Source: Verrucomicrobiales bacterium
GTDB taxonomy: Bacteria; Verrucomicrobiota; Verrucomicrobiia; Verrucomicrobiales; V1-33
Direction: 5' to 3'
NCBI GenBank assembly: GCA_023253495.1
Contig: JALRGF010000057.1
Coordinates: 1 to 10,802, forward strand
DNA: 10,802 bases
Shown piece after piece: positions 1 through 6,548 of the stretch. Position 1 is the stretch's first letter, and each line of letters opens with the position of its first letter. A model generated the notes under the pieces. That model saw only the letters and a program-made list of their open reading frames with translations, did no database searches and had not been told where the DNA came from. Position numbers and translations under genes: made by a program.

Positions 1-2
1 TT

Positions 3-446
3 GCCCCATGGACCGATCTCTTCGGAGTCGAACATTCCAAACCGCGAGGAAAGACGTGGCAGTCCTTTATGGACTGTGTCACATTTCACTTACTCACGGT
101 CTTCAGGAGTGACGCGGCTGAGACCCAGCGCTTCTACATAAGCAACGGGTTGAAGAAGCCCAATCGAGTCCCGATCAGGCAGTTTGTGCAAAGGATTCAG
201 CAGCTCAACGGCTACTTGAACCTATTGCCCTGCCTTTTCTACTCCGATCGTGCCACGAAGTTCACCAAGGTGGTACAGGCCTTCGATGACGTTGACCTTG
301 CGAGTCACATTCTTCGAATGGTCCCGAGAAACTGGCAAGACCAGTACGAACTAACTGTCGGATCTGTTCCGCAGAGTGTTTGGAAGCTCGTCAAAGCGTT
401 GGAACACATCGAGAAGGCGACGCTGACCACGTCGCCGGCAAACTAG
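3..446 (+). CDS. Retrotransposon Gag-like fragment (eukaryotic, Ty1/copia-type), open at left edge
   Basis: The reading frame is open from the first bases, with no stop before the Met at 69, and ends at a TAG at 444-446, so the N-terminus is missing. The translation contains FHLLTVF, an FYISNGLKKP segment, QFVQRIQQLNGYLNLLPC, DLASHILRMVP, NWQDQYELT and a final KALEHIEKA. This order of motifs resembles the Gag/UBN2-like capsid region of Ty1/copia elements found in large numbers in diatoms and related algae. That is recalled from family knowledge, not from a search. In such elements Gag forms the particle that packages the RNA. Base composition is 219/420 G+C (52%), far below the rest of the window. 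The last codons (about 420-446) may belong to the neighbouring piece, because the Gag resemblance fades after EKA. No reverse transcriptase, protease or LTR is visible. A bacterial host makes this most likely a foreign read joined in assembly. Confidence 0.6.
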   Translation, partial: APWTDLFGVEHSKPRGKTWQSFMDCVTFHLLTVFRSDAAETQRFYISNGLKKPNRVPIRQFVQRIQQLNGYLNLLPCLFYSDRATKFTKVVQAFDDVDLASHILRMVPRNWQDQYELTVGSVPQSVWKLVKALEHIEKATLTTSPAN

Positions 447-450
447 GAGG
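445..450 (+). promoter_or_regulatory. Strong Shine-Dalgarno site (AGGAGG) before the DUF349-like start
   Basis: A perfect AGGAGG ends 4 nt before the ATG at 455 and overlaps the TAG that closes the Gag-like frame. It decides the start of the next gene. It stands out because none of the other starts visible in the window (dnaX, photolyase, antiporter, protease, dehydrogenase) has a comparable site. This supports a different source organism for this piece. Confidence 0.7.
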
Positions 451-454
451 GTCG

Positions 455-904
455 ATGACCGAGGGCACACCGGGAGTCCCGGGAAGCGAGGATGCGGTGA
501 CCGAAGAGGTCGCTGTGGAGATCGTCGAGGAAGCTCCGGCTGCGCCCTTCGGCGTACTCGAGGCCCGCGAGCCCTCGCCGGCGATCACGCCTCCTCCCGT
601 CGTCCAGGCCATCGAGACGTCCACCACCGTCCTTGCCGGCCCCGAGGGAATCGCAGTGGTCGAGACGACCACGGTCGAGACGACCGTCATCTCGACGAGC
701 CCAGCGGCCCCCGCTCCCACACCTGCGGCGCCCCGGCCTGCGGCTGCCAACCCCGCGGCCCTCAACCCCGCGGCGCTCAAGCGGCCCGCGCGGCCGACCG
801 CCGGGCCGAGTGCGCCCCCCGTGCGGCGCACCGACCCTGCGCGCTTCGGGCGCATCGATGCCGACGGCACCGTGTGGCTTCGCTCCCCCGCGGGTGAGGT
901 CGGA
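455..904 (+). CDS. N-terminal fragment of a DUF349-like protein, actinobacterial type, truncated
   Basis: About 150 codons begin at an ATG with an ideal ribosome site. Residues 1-~80 are acidic and rich in Val, Thr and Glu. Residues ~88-125 are a low-complexity Pro/Ala stretch containing PAALNPAALKRPARP. Then comes a conserved-looking block, FGRIDADGTVWLRSPAGE. A disordered Pro/Ala leader followed by FGRxDxDGTVxxR is the arrangement I recall for the N-termini of actinobacterial DUF349 proteins, helical proteins of unknown function. The helical repeats themselves would follow but are absent. From about codon 148 the frame is only the antisense of dnaX and has no family resemblance, so the true gene stops at 896-913. 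G+C is extreme (48/60 in 721-780). The frame stays open by chance to 1354. The alternative is an unrelated Pro/Ala-rich surface or regulatory protein. Confidence 0.5.
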
Positions 905-2548
905 GCGGGTTTCCAGCTTGAGGGTGATGGACTCGCCGCTCAGGGCGTTGAGGATTTCCTCGACGGCGGAGGTGGCGGCCGGTCGGTTCAGCGAATCTTT
1001 GGCCATCTGGGCCGACGGCGCAAAGCCCACCACCATCTCCGTCCCCCGCATCTCGAGAAAGACCCCCTGATTGGCAAACCCCGCCTGCAGCGGCTTGCGC
1101 GCCTGCAGCTCAGCCAGCGTGCGGGCCCAGAGGTCCGCTCCGTCAAGCCTGCCGCCGCCCGTCGCCGGACCCGGCGGCAGGGCGTCGTCCGGAAACAAGG
1201 ATGGCTCGGCGGGTTCGGCGGACTCCGCAGGCTCCACCGGCTCCACGGTCGCAGCGGTCGCAGCCAGCGGGGTGGAGGAAGCGGCCGCCGGGCCGTCCGA
1301 TCCATTAGATCCGTGCGACCGGGCCGGTGGGGCCGGTGGGGCCGGTGGGGCTGATGGTTGATTGGGAATGGAAGCGGGCGGCGCGGCGGGGGGCGGGACG
1401 GGCCGCGCCCCCGTGAGTTCTCTCACGCTGCCGAGGGTGGTGATGACATCGCTGAGGAGCACTTCTTCCAGCGAGTGGACGGCCTTGATGACACCGATTT
1501 CCAGATAGAGCCGTTTGTTGGAGGCCCATTTCATGCGGGCGTCGACGTCGGCGAACTGGTCGATCAGGTTGATCAGGCGTTCGGTGGAAACGAGCGGGGC
1601 CTGCGCGTTGAGGGCGTTGAGCAGGGCTGGCGGCACGTCGCGGGCGGCGGCGGGATCGATCTTGTGGACGAGCAGGTTGCGGAGGTGGCCGATGGTATCG
1701 GCGAGCAGGCGGGTCAGGTCTTTGCCGCGGTCGGCCTGCTGGTGGACCTGTTCGAGGGCGGACGGGGTGTTTTTGGCGAGGAGCGCGCCGGTCAATTCGG
1801 TGATGGTTTCCTGGGCGGTGAACCCGAAGATGTTGAGCACATCGTCCTCGGTGATTGATTCGCCGCAGAAGGCGACGAGCTGGTCGAGCATCGACTGCGC
1901 GTCGCGCATGCCGCCCTCGGCGCCGCGGGCGATGGCGTGGGCGGCGCCGTCGGTGATCTGGACGTTTTCGAGCCGGGCGATGTGGAGCAGGTGGTCGGCG
2001 ATGATGGTGTCGGGGATCCGGCGGAGGTCGAACCGCTGGCAACGGCTGATGATCGTCGGCAGCACCTTCTGCGGATCCGTGGTGGCAAAGATGAATTTGG
2101 CGTGTGGCGGCGGCTCCTCCAGCACCTTGAGCAGGCCGTTGAAAGCGGCCGTGCTGAGCATGTGCACCTCGTCGATGTAGACGATGCGGAACTGCCCGCT
2201 CATCGGCGCGAAGCGCACCGTTTCCCGCAGGTCGCGCACCTGCTCAATGCCGTTGTTCGATGCGCCGTCGATCTCAAGCACGTCCATGCTGCGGCCTTCG
2301 GCGATTTCCACGCACACCGGGGCGTCCGGGTCGAAGTCGGCCTTCGGGCCGCCGGGGCAGTTGAGGGCCTTGGCGAGGATGCGGGCGGTCGATGTTTTGC
2401 CGGTGCCGCGCGGACCGACGAACAGGTAGGCATGGGCGATGCGATCCTGCGCGATGGCATTGCGCAGTGTCCGCACGACGTGCTCCTGTCCGAGGACGTC
2501 GTCGAAGGTCCGCGGACGATACTTGCGGGCAAAAACCTGGTAACTCAT
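896..2548 (-). CDS. dnaX: DNA polymerase III subunit gamma/tau (clamp loader), C-terminus cut off
   Basis: DnaX is the ATPase of the clamp loader that opens the sliding clamp and links the polymerases at the replication fork. The start is the ATG at 2548 giving MSYQVFARKYRPRTF, the classic DnaX N-terminus; no Shine-Dalgarno precedes it. Walker A is GPRGTGKT at residues 45-52, Walker B IDEVHML at 125-131, and the SRC motif with the arginine finger sits at 168-170, the same numbering as E. coli. The AAA+ and collar domains run to about 375. A Pro/Ala/Glu-rich linker follows (~383-465), then a C-terminal domain from about 471 with DLWARTLAELQARKP. Only two of the four zinc-module cysteines remain (C64, C79). 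The recognisable protein ends near ETRSDL at 896-913, where foreign sequence takes over, so the stop codon is missing. The photolyase gene lies 65 bp upstream. I saw no A6G-type slippery site for programmed frameshifting. Confidence 0.93.
1321..1356. repeat. 9-bp tandem repeat in the dnaX linker
   Basis: Three perfect copies of GGGCCGGTG (1321-1329, 1330-1338, 1339-1347) and a degenerate fourth (1348-1356) lie inside dnaX. On the coding strand they give a Pro-Pro-Ala repeat within the flexible linker. The 9-bp period keeps the frame, so copy-number change by slippage would alter only linker length. The neighbouring Glu-Pro-Ala run (about 1200-1250) is a weaker, diverged version of the same kind of repetition. 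Confidence 0.75.
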
Positions 2549-2613
2549 CGGGGTGGCGAACCGTGATGGTGCCACCTCCGGCCGGAGATTGCCAGCCCCG
2601 AGCGCGGAAATCC

Positions 2614-4056
2614 TCAGCGGCGCCGTTCCCGATGGCGGTTGAAGAGGGCGAGTACGCGGTCGCGCTCCTCGGCGTGATCGACCATCGGGGCGGGGTAGCC
2701 TTTGGCGAGGGTGGTGAGGCCGGCGGCGGCCGGCCCCTGGGCGATGAGGGCCGCGGGCACGTCGCGCAGTTCCGGGAGCCAGTGTTTGATGTAGAGCGCG
2801 TCGGGGTCGTAGCGCTTGGTCTGGCTCCACGGGTTCTGGACGCGGAAGTACGGGGCGGCGTCGGCCCCGGTGCCCGCGCTCCACTGCCAGCCGCCGTTGT
2901 TGGAAGCGCTTTCGCCGTCGACCAGGTGCTGCATGAAAAACCGTTCGCCCAGCCGCCAGTCGAGCTGCAGGTCCTTGGTCAGGAACATGGCGGTGATCAT
3001 GCGGACGCGGTTGTGCATGAAACCGGTGGCCCGCAGTTCGCGGATGCCGGCGTCGACAATCGGGAATCCGGTCTGGCCGTCCTGCCAGCGGGTGAGGGCG
3101 GCGGTGTCGTACGACCATGGCAGACCGCGCCACTCCGGGTTGAATTCCAGTTCAAAAACCTCGGGGTAGTGAGTGAGCAGGGCGAAGTAAAATTCGCGCC
3201 AGGCCAGCTCATTGATGTACGTCTGGACGCTCTGTTTTTCCGTCGCCGTGGCCGCCGCCGCCAGCGCCTGCAGGCTGAGGGCATGCAGTTCGCGGATCGA
3301 GATCAGCCCGAAGCGCAGGTCCTGGCTCAGGCGCGAGGTGGTCTGGCCATGCGGGGTGTTGCGCCGCTCGCCGTAGGCCGGCAGGATGGCGGACAGCGCT
3401 TTGTGCATCCGGTCGCGGGCGGCGCGTTCCCCCGGTTCGGGAAAGGCCACGCCGCTGGACGGCAGGCCCCAGGTCGCCAGCGTCGGGTACGGGTCGCTGC
3501 GCAGCGAGGCGAGCGCGGGTGGCAGCGGGGCAAATGCCTTGACCCGCGGACGGACCGGCGGTTTCGGCTGCGCGTTCCAGTTGCGCGAATACGGGGTGTA
3601 CACGCGGTACGGTCCACCGCCGCCGGTCAGCACCTCGCCGGCCTCGTGCAGCACAGCGTCCTTTTCATCGTGACAGGCGACGCCCAGCTCGCGGCAGAGC
3701 GCGCGCACGGCGCGGTCGGTGGCCAGTCCGTGCGGTTCGCCCGGTTCGCGGTTGAAATAAAGTGCGCCGGCACCGGTTTCGGCCAGCAGCTGGCGGAGGA
3801 CGGCGGGGGCGTCGCGTCCGCGCCGGAAGACGAGCCGTCCTCCGGCGGCCTTGATGTTTTTTTCCAGCGACGCGAGCGACCCGCAGAGGAATTCCTGGCG
3901 GGCCGGACCGGTCCAACTGTGGCGGCCGTGCCAGTCGGACACGATGTAAACCGGGACCACGCTTCCCGCCTCGGTGACGGCGCGGTGCAGGGCGGCGTTG
4001 TCGGTCAGCCGGAGATCGCGGCGGAACCAATGCAGGGCGATGCGGGGGTCGGGCAT
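2614..4056 (-). CDS. phrB: Deoxyribodipyrimidine photolyase (class I cryptochrome/photolyase family)
   Basis: This 480-residue flavoprotein should use light to split UV-induced cyclobutane pyrimidine dimers. The start at 4056 gives MPDPRIALHWFRRDLRLTDN, the usual N-terminus; upstream in-frame Met codons would add residues unlike the family. The alpha/beta antenna domain covers about 1-135. The helical FAD domain covers about 205-475, with TSRLSQDLRFG at 240-250, WREFY at 286-290 and the block from TGFMHNR (344) to NNGGWQW (386-392). The tryptophan electron chain is intact: W324 (WQDG), W367 (DWRLGER), W390 (NNGGW). The end PMVDHAEERDRVLALF is typical of bacterial enzymes. The length is normal for the family. 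The gene lies 65 bp upstream of dnaX in the same direction, so the two may share a transcript. It is divergent from the antiporter gene. A 6-4 photolyase or cryptochrome role is less likely given the close match to the CPD class I signature. Confidence 0.93.
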   Translation of the reverse strand: MPDPRIALHWFRRDLRLTDNAALHRAVTEAGSVVPVYIVSDWHGRHSWTGPARQEFLCGSLASLEKNIKAAGGRLVFRRGRDAPAVLRQLLAETGAGALYFNREPGEPHGLATDRAVRALCRELGVACHDEKDAVLHEAGEVLTGGGGPYRVYTPYSRNWNAQPKPPVRPRVKAFAPLPPALASLRSDPYPTLATWGLPSSGVAFPEPGERAARDRMHKALSAILPAYGERRNTPHGQTTSRLSQDLRFGLISIRELHALSLQALAAAATATEKQSVQTYINELAWREFYFALLTHYPEVFELEFNPEWRGLPWSYDTAALTRWQDGQTGFPIVDAGIRELRATGFMHNRVRMITAMFLTKDLQLDWRLGERFFMQHLVDGESASNNGGWQWSAGTGADAAPYFRVQNPWSQTKRYDPDALYIKHWLPELRDVPAALIAQGPAAAGLTTLAKGYPAPMVDHAEERDRVLALFNRHRERRR

Positions 4057-4074
4057 GACGGTGGGGGTTACGCG

Positions 4075-4165
4075 TCTCGCGGGCGACAGGAGGCCGGCCG
4101 CGTCGGGGCGGCTGCCGACCCTCCCGGAGTCAGGTCTCTCCTTCCACGGGTCGGGAATGACTGCA
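4075..4165. repeat. Possible REP-like intergenic element between photolyase and antiporter
   Basis: The 259-bp divergent gap (4057-4315) holds no gene. Its left part, read on the minus strand, contains GTCATTCCCGACCCGTGGAA, with a short TTCC/GGAA inverted pair (4142-4145 and 4154-4157). It is followed by a GC-rich tail. This resembles the GTCATTCCCG-type dispersed palindromes seen in intergenic DNA of many bacteria, and loosely matches the element at 6493-6517. The evidence is resemblance only. The remainder (4166-4315) must hold the divergent promoters, but I see no convincing -35/-10 pair. Confidence 0.25.
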
Positions 4166-4315
4166 ACGGGCATCGGGGGGGCGGGTGAAAACTGACAGCC
4201 GGTTTGACTGGCGTCCCGCGCCGATCGCGTCCACATCTCCCATCAGCGAGCGGCGACCCCTCCGCGGGCGGGTTCCGGGGTCGGTTGCGCCACTCACCAC
4301 TTTGCCACTCCATCC

Positions 4316-5278
4316 ATGCTCCTCAGCATTTCCCTCATCCTCGCCGGTCTGGTCGCGCTTTATTTCGGCGCGGAATGGCTGGTCAAAGGCGCCTCGTCAC
4401 TCGCCATCCGCCTCGGCATGACCCCGCTGGTTGCCGGACTTACCGTAGTCGCCTTCGGGACCAGCAGCCCGGAACTCGTGGTCAGCCTGACCGCCGCCTT
4501 CAACGGGGCCACTGACATCGCCCTCGGCAACGTGGTCGGCTCGAACATTTTCAATGTCGCGGTAATCCTCGGACTGACCGCCGCCATCGTGCCGCTGAAG
4601 GTGGAATTTCAGCTCCTCAAGTTCGACACCCCGTTCATGATCGCCATCTCCGGGTTGTTCCTGTGGTTCTTTCGCGACCGCTCGATCACCACGCTCGAAG
4701 GAGGCATCTTCTTCGCCATCCTGATCACGTATCTCGTGATCAACGTCCGCCTGGCCAAAAAACAGGTCACCCCGCACGTGGCCGAAGAATACAACGGCGA
4801 ACTCGCCGCCCTCGCCACCCAGGCGAAGGAGCCGCTCTGGAAAAGCTTGATCCTCATTGCCATCGGGCTCGCCGTGCTCATCGCCGGGTCCCGCGCCTTC
4901 GTCATCGGCGCCGTCAACATCGCCCGCTCCTACGGCATCAGCGAGGCCATCATCGGCCTGACCATCGTCGCCGCCGGTACCAGCCTGCCCGAACTCGCCT
5001 CCTCGCTCGTCGCCGCCTTCCGCCAGCAGGCGGACATCGCCATCGGCAATATCGTCGGATCGAATATTTTCAATATCCTCGCCATCCTCGGCCTTTCCGG
5101 CCTGATCGCCGGGCCCCTCAACGGACCGGGTATCACCAACTTTGACCTCTGGGTCATGCTCGGCATTTCCGCCGCCCTGCTGCCGCTCCTGTGGACCGGG
5201 TTCCGCATCACGCGCTGGGAAGGGCTGGCGCTGCTCGCCAGCTACGGCGGTTACCTCTTCAAAATCTGGCCGAAATGA
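4316..5278 (+). CDS. Calcium/sodium antiporter (CaCA family, YrbG-like)
   Basis: This 320-residue inner-membrane protein belongs to the cation/Ca2+ exchanger superfamily. It should swap Ca2+ for Na+ or a similar cation across the cytoplasmic membrane. The two inverted alpha-repeats that form the ion site are both intact: GTSSPEL (48-54) with GNVVGSNIFN (71-80), and GTSLPEL (221-227) with GNIVGSNIFN (244-253). The acidic E53 and E226 are the expected ion ligands. About ten hydrophobic segments are visible. A charged cytoplasmic loop at roughly 144-177 (KKQVTPHVAEEYNGE) separates the two halves, as in the family. The length is typical. The start at 4316 fits the family N-terminus, which begins with a membrane helix; there is no clear ribosome site. 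It is divergent from the photolyase and is followed by a 184-bp gap before the next gene. The transported ion cannot be fixed from sequence. Confidence 0.93.
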   Translation: MLLSISLILAGLVALYFGAEWLVKGASSLAIRLGMTPLVAGLTVVAFGTSSPELVVSLTAAFNGATDIALGNVVGSNIFNVAVILGLTAAIVPLKVEFQLLKFDTPFMIAISGLFLWFFRDRSITTLEGGIFFAILITYLVINVRLAKKQVTPHVAEEYNGELAALATQAKEPLWKSLILIAIGLAVLIAGSRAFVIGAVNIARSYGISEAIIGLTIVAAGTSLPELASSLVAAFRQQADIAIGNIVGSNIFNILAILGLSGLIAGPLNGPGITNFDLWVMLGISAALLPLLWTGFRITRWEGLALLASYGGYLFKIWPK

Positions 5279-5320
5279 GGCTGCCGGCCGGACGGCGCCC
5301 ACGATGCGGCCGATTCTTAA

Positions 5321-5376
5321 AGGAACCGTTCCTGAAAGGACAGGTGCTTTGACGGTTTCCCTTTTACCTGTCCCTT
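5321..5376. repeat. Two adjacent inverted repeats downstream of the antiporter
   Basis: AGGAACCGTTCCT (5321-5333) is a 6+1+6 perfect dyad, too tight to fold as a hairpin and so more operator-like. Two bases later, GGACAGGT (5338-5345) pairs perfectly with ACCTGTCC (5366-5373) across a 20-nt loop that holds a TTGACG (5349-5354). Two further A-T pairs lie beyond one mismatch. No T-run follows on either strand, so this is a poor intrinsic terminator. It may be a regulatory site for the downstream protease gene. This stretch is also visibly more AT-rich than its neighbours. Confidence 0.45.
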
Positions 5377-5399
5377 GGTATCCCTTGTTCTGGCGGTCT

Positions 5400-5429
5400 G
5401 TCCCATGGCGGCCTCCGGGACGTTTTCTT
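5400..5429 (+). terminator. Weak intrinsic terminator candidate after the antiporter
   Basis: GTCCC (5400-5404) and GGGAC (5417-5421) form a 5-bp stem with a 12-nt loop, followed by a T-rich GTTTTCTTT. The stem is short and the T-run interrupted, so this is only a candidate stop for the antiporter transcript. It lies 120 bp beyond the stop codon and 33 bp before the next start. Confidence 0.25.
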
Positions 5430-5462
5430 TGGTTCGCCTGATTCTGAAACTTTTTCCGTGTT

Positions 5463-6458
5463 GTGAGTTCCCGTTCTGATGTGATACCGGCTGAAAGGCG
5501 GAGCGTTCCGGCGCCTTGGGTGGTGGCCGGTTATTTTGCGGCCACGCTGGTCCTCGGGGCGGCGTTGGCGCCGTGGTTGTGGCAGGTGGCGCGGGCGGTG
5601 GCGGCGTGGAGTGTGGAGGCGGGCTGGGAGCGGTTGCCGGTGGTCGGATCGTGGATCGACAGCATTCAGCGGGCGGATTTCACGCGGGTGTTCAACCGGG
5701 CGATGCTGGTGGCGGCGCTGGTCTGTCTGTGGCCGGCGGCGCGATTGTTGCGAATCCGGCGTGGCCAGCTCGGGTTGGAGCGCAATCCGGTGCGCTGGCG
5801 TGATGTATGGATTGGGTTTGTGGTGGCGGCGGGGGTGTTGCTGGTGATGGGGTGGGGGTATCTGCAGGCCGGGATTTTCACGTGGCGCAAAAAAGTCGAG
5901 CTGGGTGCGGTGGTGCAGGATTCGTTGATGCGGGCGGCGGGGGCGGGAATCATGGAAGAGTTGTTTTTCCGAGGGGCGCTGCTCGGGCTGGTGATGCGGG
6001 TGTGGCCGCCGCGGGTGGCGCTGGCTTTTGTGACGACGATTTTTGCGGCGGTGCATTTCCTGCAGGCGCCGCCGGCCCTGGTGATCCGGGACGGGATTGA
6101 AGCGGGGACCGGATTCTGGCTGGTCGGCGAGATCCTGCGGGTCTTTGCCGATGCGAATTTCCTGCTGGCCGAGTGTGCCACGTTGTGGGCGGCCGGCTGG
6201 ATTCTCGGCGAGGCGCGGCTGCGCACGCGGTCGCTCTGGCTGCCGATCGGGCTGCATGCCGGCTGGATCTTCGGCATCGGGTTGTATGCCGGGCTGACGC
6301 GGGCCGGCAAGGCGGTGCGGCGTGACGAGTATCTGCCGTGGATCGGGGAGACGCTGAAGAGCGGGCTGGTGCCGCTGGCAATGCTGGCGCTGACCGGGCT
6401 GGCGGTGTGGGCTTACGGGCGCTGGGGCCGCCGGCATTCGGGCGGGCCTGTAGGCTGA
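5463..6458 (+). CDS. CPBP-family intramembrane metalloprotease homologue
   Basis: This 331-residue polytopic membrane protein carries the CPBP (CAAX protease and bacteriocin-processing) signatures. The EExxxR motif is EELFFR at 165-170, FxxxH is FAAVH at 194-198, and a third histidine sits in LHAGW with H265. All putative catalytic or zinc-binding positions are therefore present and the enzyme should be active. Members cleave prenylated or small membrane proteins in eukaryotes; the bacterial substrates are mostly unknown and cannot be named here. About eight hydrophobic segments are visible, the first at roughly 20-40. A longer insertion between the second and third motifs (about 199-255) ends in a helix with WAAGWILGEARLRTRSLWLP, a form I recall from Verrucomicrobiota homologues. 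The start is GTG at 5463 with no clear ribosome site; a later start would still leave the protease domain whole. No immunity or bacteriocin gene is adjacent. Confidence 0.85.
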   Translation: MSSRSDVIPAERRSVPAPWVVAGYFAATLVLGAALAPWLWQVARAVAAWSVEAGWERLPVVGSWIDSIQRADFTRVFNRAMLVAALVCLWPAARLLRIRRGQLGLERNPVRWRDVWIGFVVAAGVLLVMGWGYLQAGIFTWRKKVELGAVVQDSLMRAAGAGIMEELFFRGALLGLVMRVWPPRVALAFVTTIFAAVHFLQAPPALVIRDGIEAGTGFWLVGEILRVFADANFLLAECATLWAAGWILGEARLRTRSLWLPIGLHAGWIFGIGLYAGLTRAGKAVRRDEYLPWIGETLKSGLVPLAMLALTGLAVWAYGRWGRRHSGGPVG

Positions 6459-6492
6459 GGCAGGCGCGGGGCGGCGGGATCGGGAAGAAGCC

Positions 6493-6517
6493 GGATTTCC
6501 GCGTCCGCGCGAGTGAC
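6493..6517. repeat. REP-like short palindromic element before the dehydrogenase gene
   Basis: The 25-bp stretch, read on the minus strand, runs from GTCACTCGCGCGGACG to GGAAATCC. It agrees at 20 of 25 positions with the widespread GTCATTCCCGCG/GCGGGAATCC dispersed palindrome as I remember it. A 4-bp CGCG stem with a tetraloop is the best fold I can draw. It occupies the 81-90 bp gap between the protease and dehydrogenase genes. Only copy number across the genome can confirm it. Confidence 0.3.
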
Positions 6518-6548
6518 AAAATGCCTGTTTCCGGATTGAATGGCGGTC

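Noticed and set aside
380..1354. A continuous 324-codon plus-strand frame through the Gag-like end, the DUF349-like block and the dnaX antisense
   Set aside because: It crosses two apparent junctions. After about 905 it is only the antisense of dnaX, with Arg/Gly-rich shadow sequence. Only 455-904 has gene character.
896..2548. A programmed frameshift in dnaX making a short gamma form
   Set aside because: I found no A6G-type slippery heptamer on the coding strand; the longest A-run I saw is five, in LAKNTP.
443..3133. An 896-codon minus-strand frame containing dnaX
   Set aside because: Upstream of 2548 it is the out-of-frame shadow of the photolyase. Below 896 it is the antisense of the foreign fragment. 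MSYQVFARKYRP marks the real start.
3856..3863. An A7/T7 run in the photolyase as a possible frameshift
   Set aside because: The reading frame and family match (SLEKNIKAAGG) continue unchanged across it.
2392..4188. A 598-codon plus-strand frame opposite the photolyase
   Set aside because: It is a GC-driven shadow: low-complexity Gly/Arg/Val text with no motif, opposite a gene with complete family signatures.
4204..4232. TTGACT as a -35 box for the antiporter
   Set aside because: No acceptable -10 hexamer lies 16-18 bp downstream; the region there is GC-rich.
4397..5302. A 301-codon acidic minus-strand frame opposite the antiporter
   Set aside because: The Gly/Asp/Glu richness is what the antisense of a GC-rich membrane-protein gene gives; there are no motifs.
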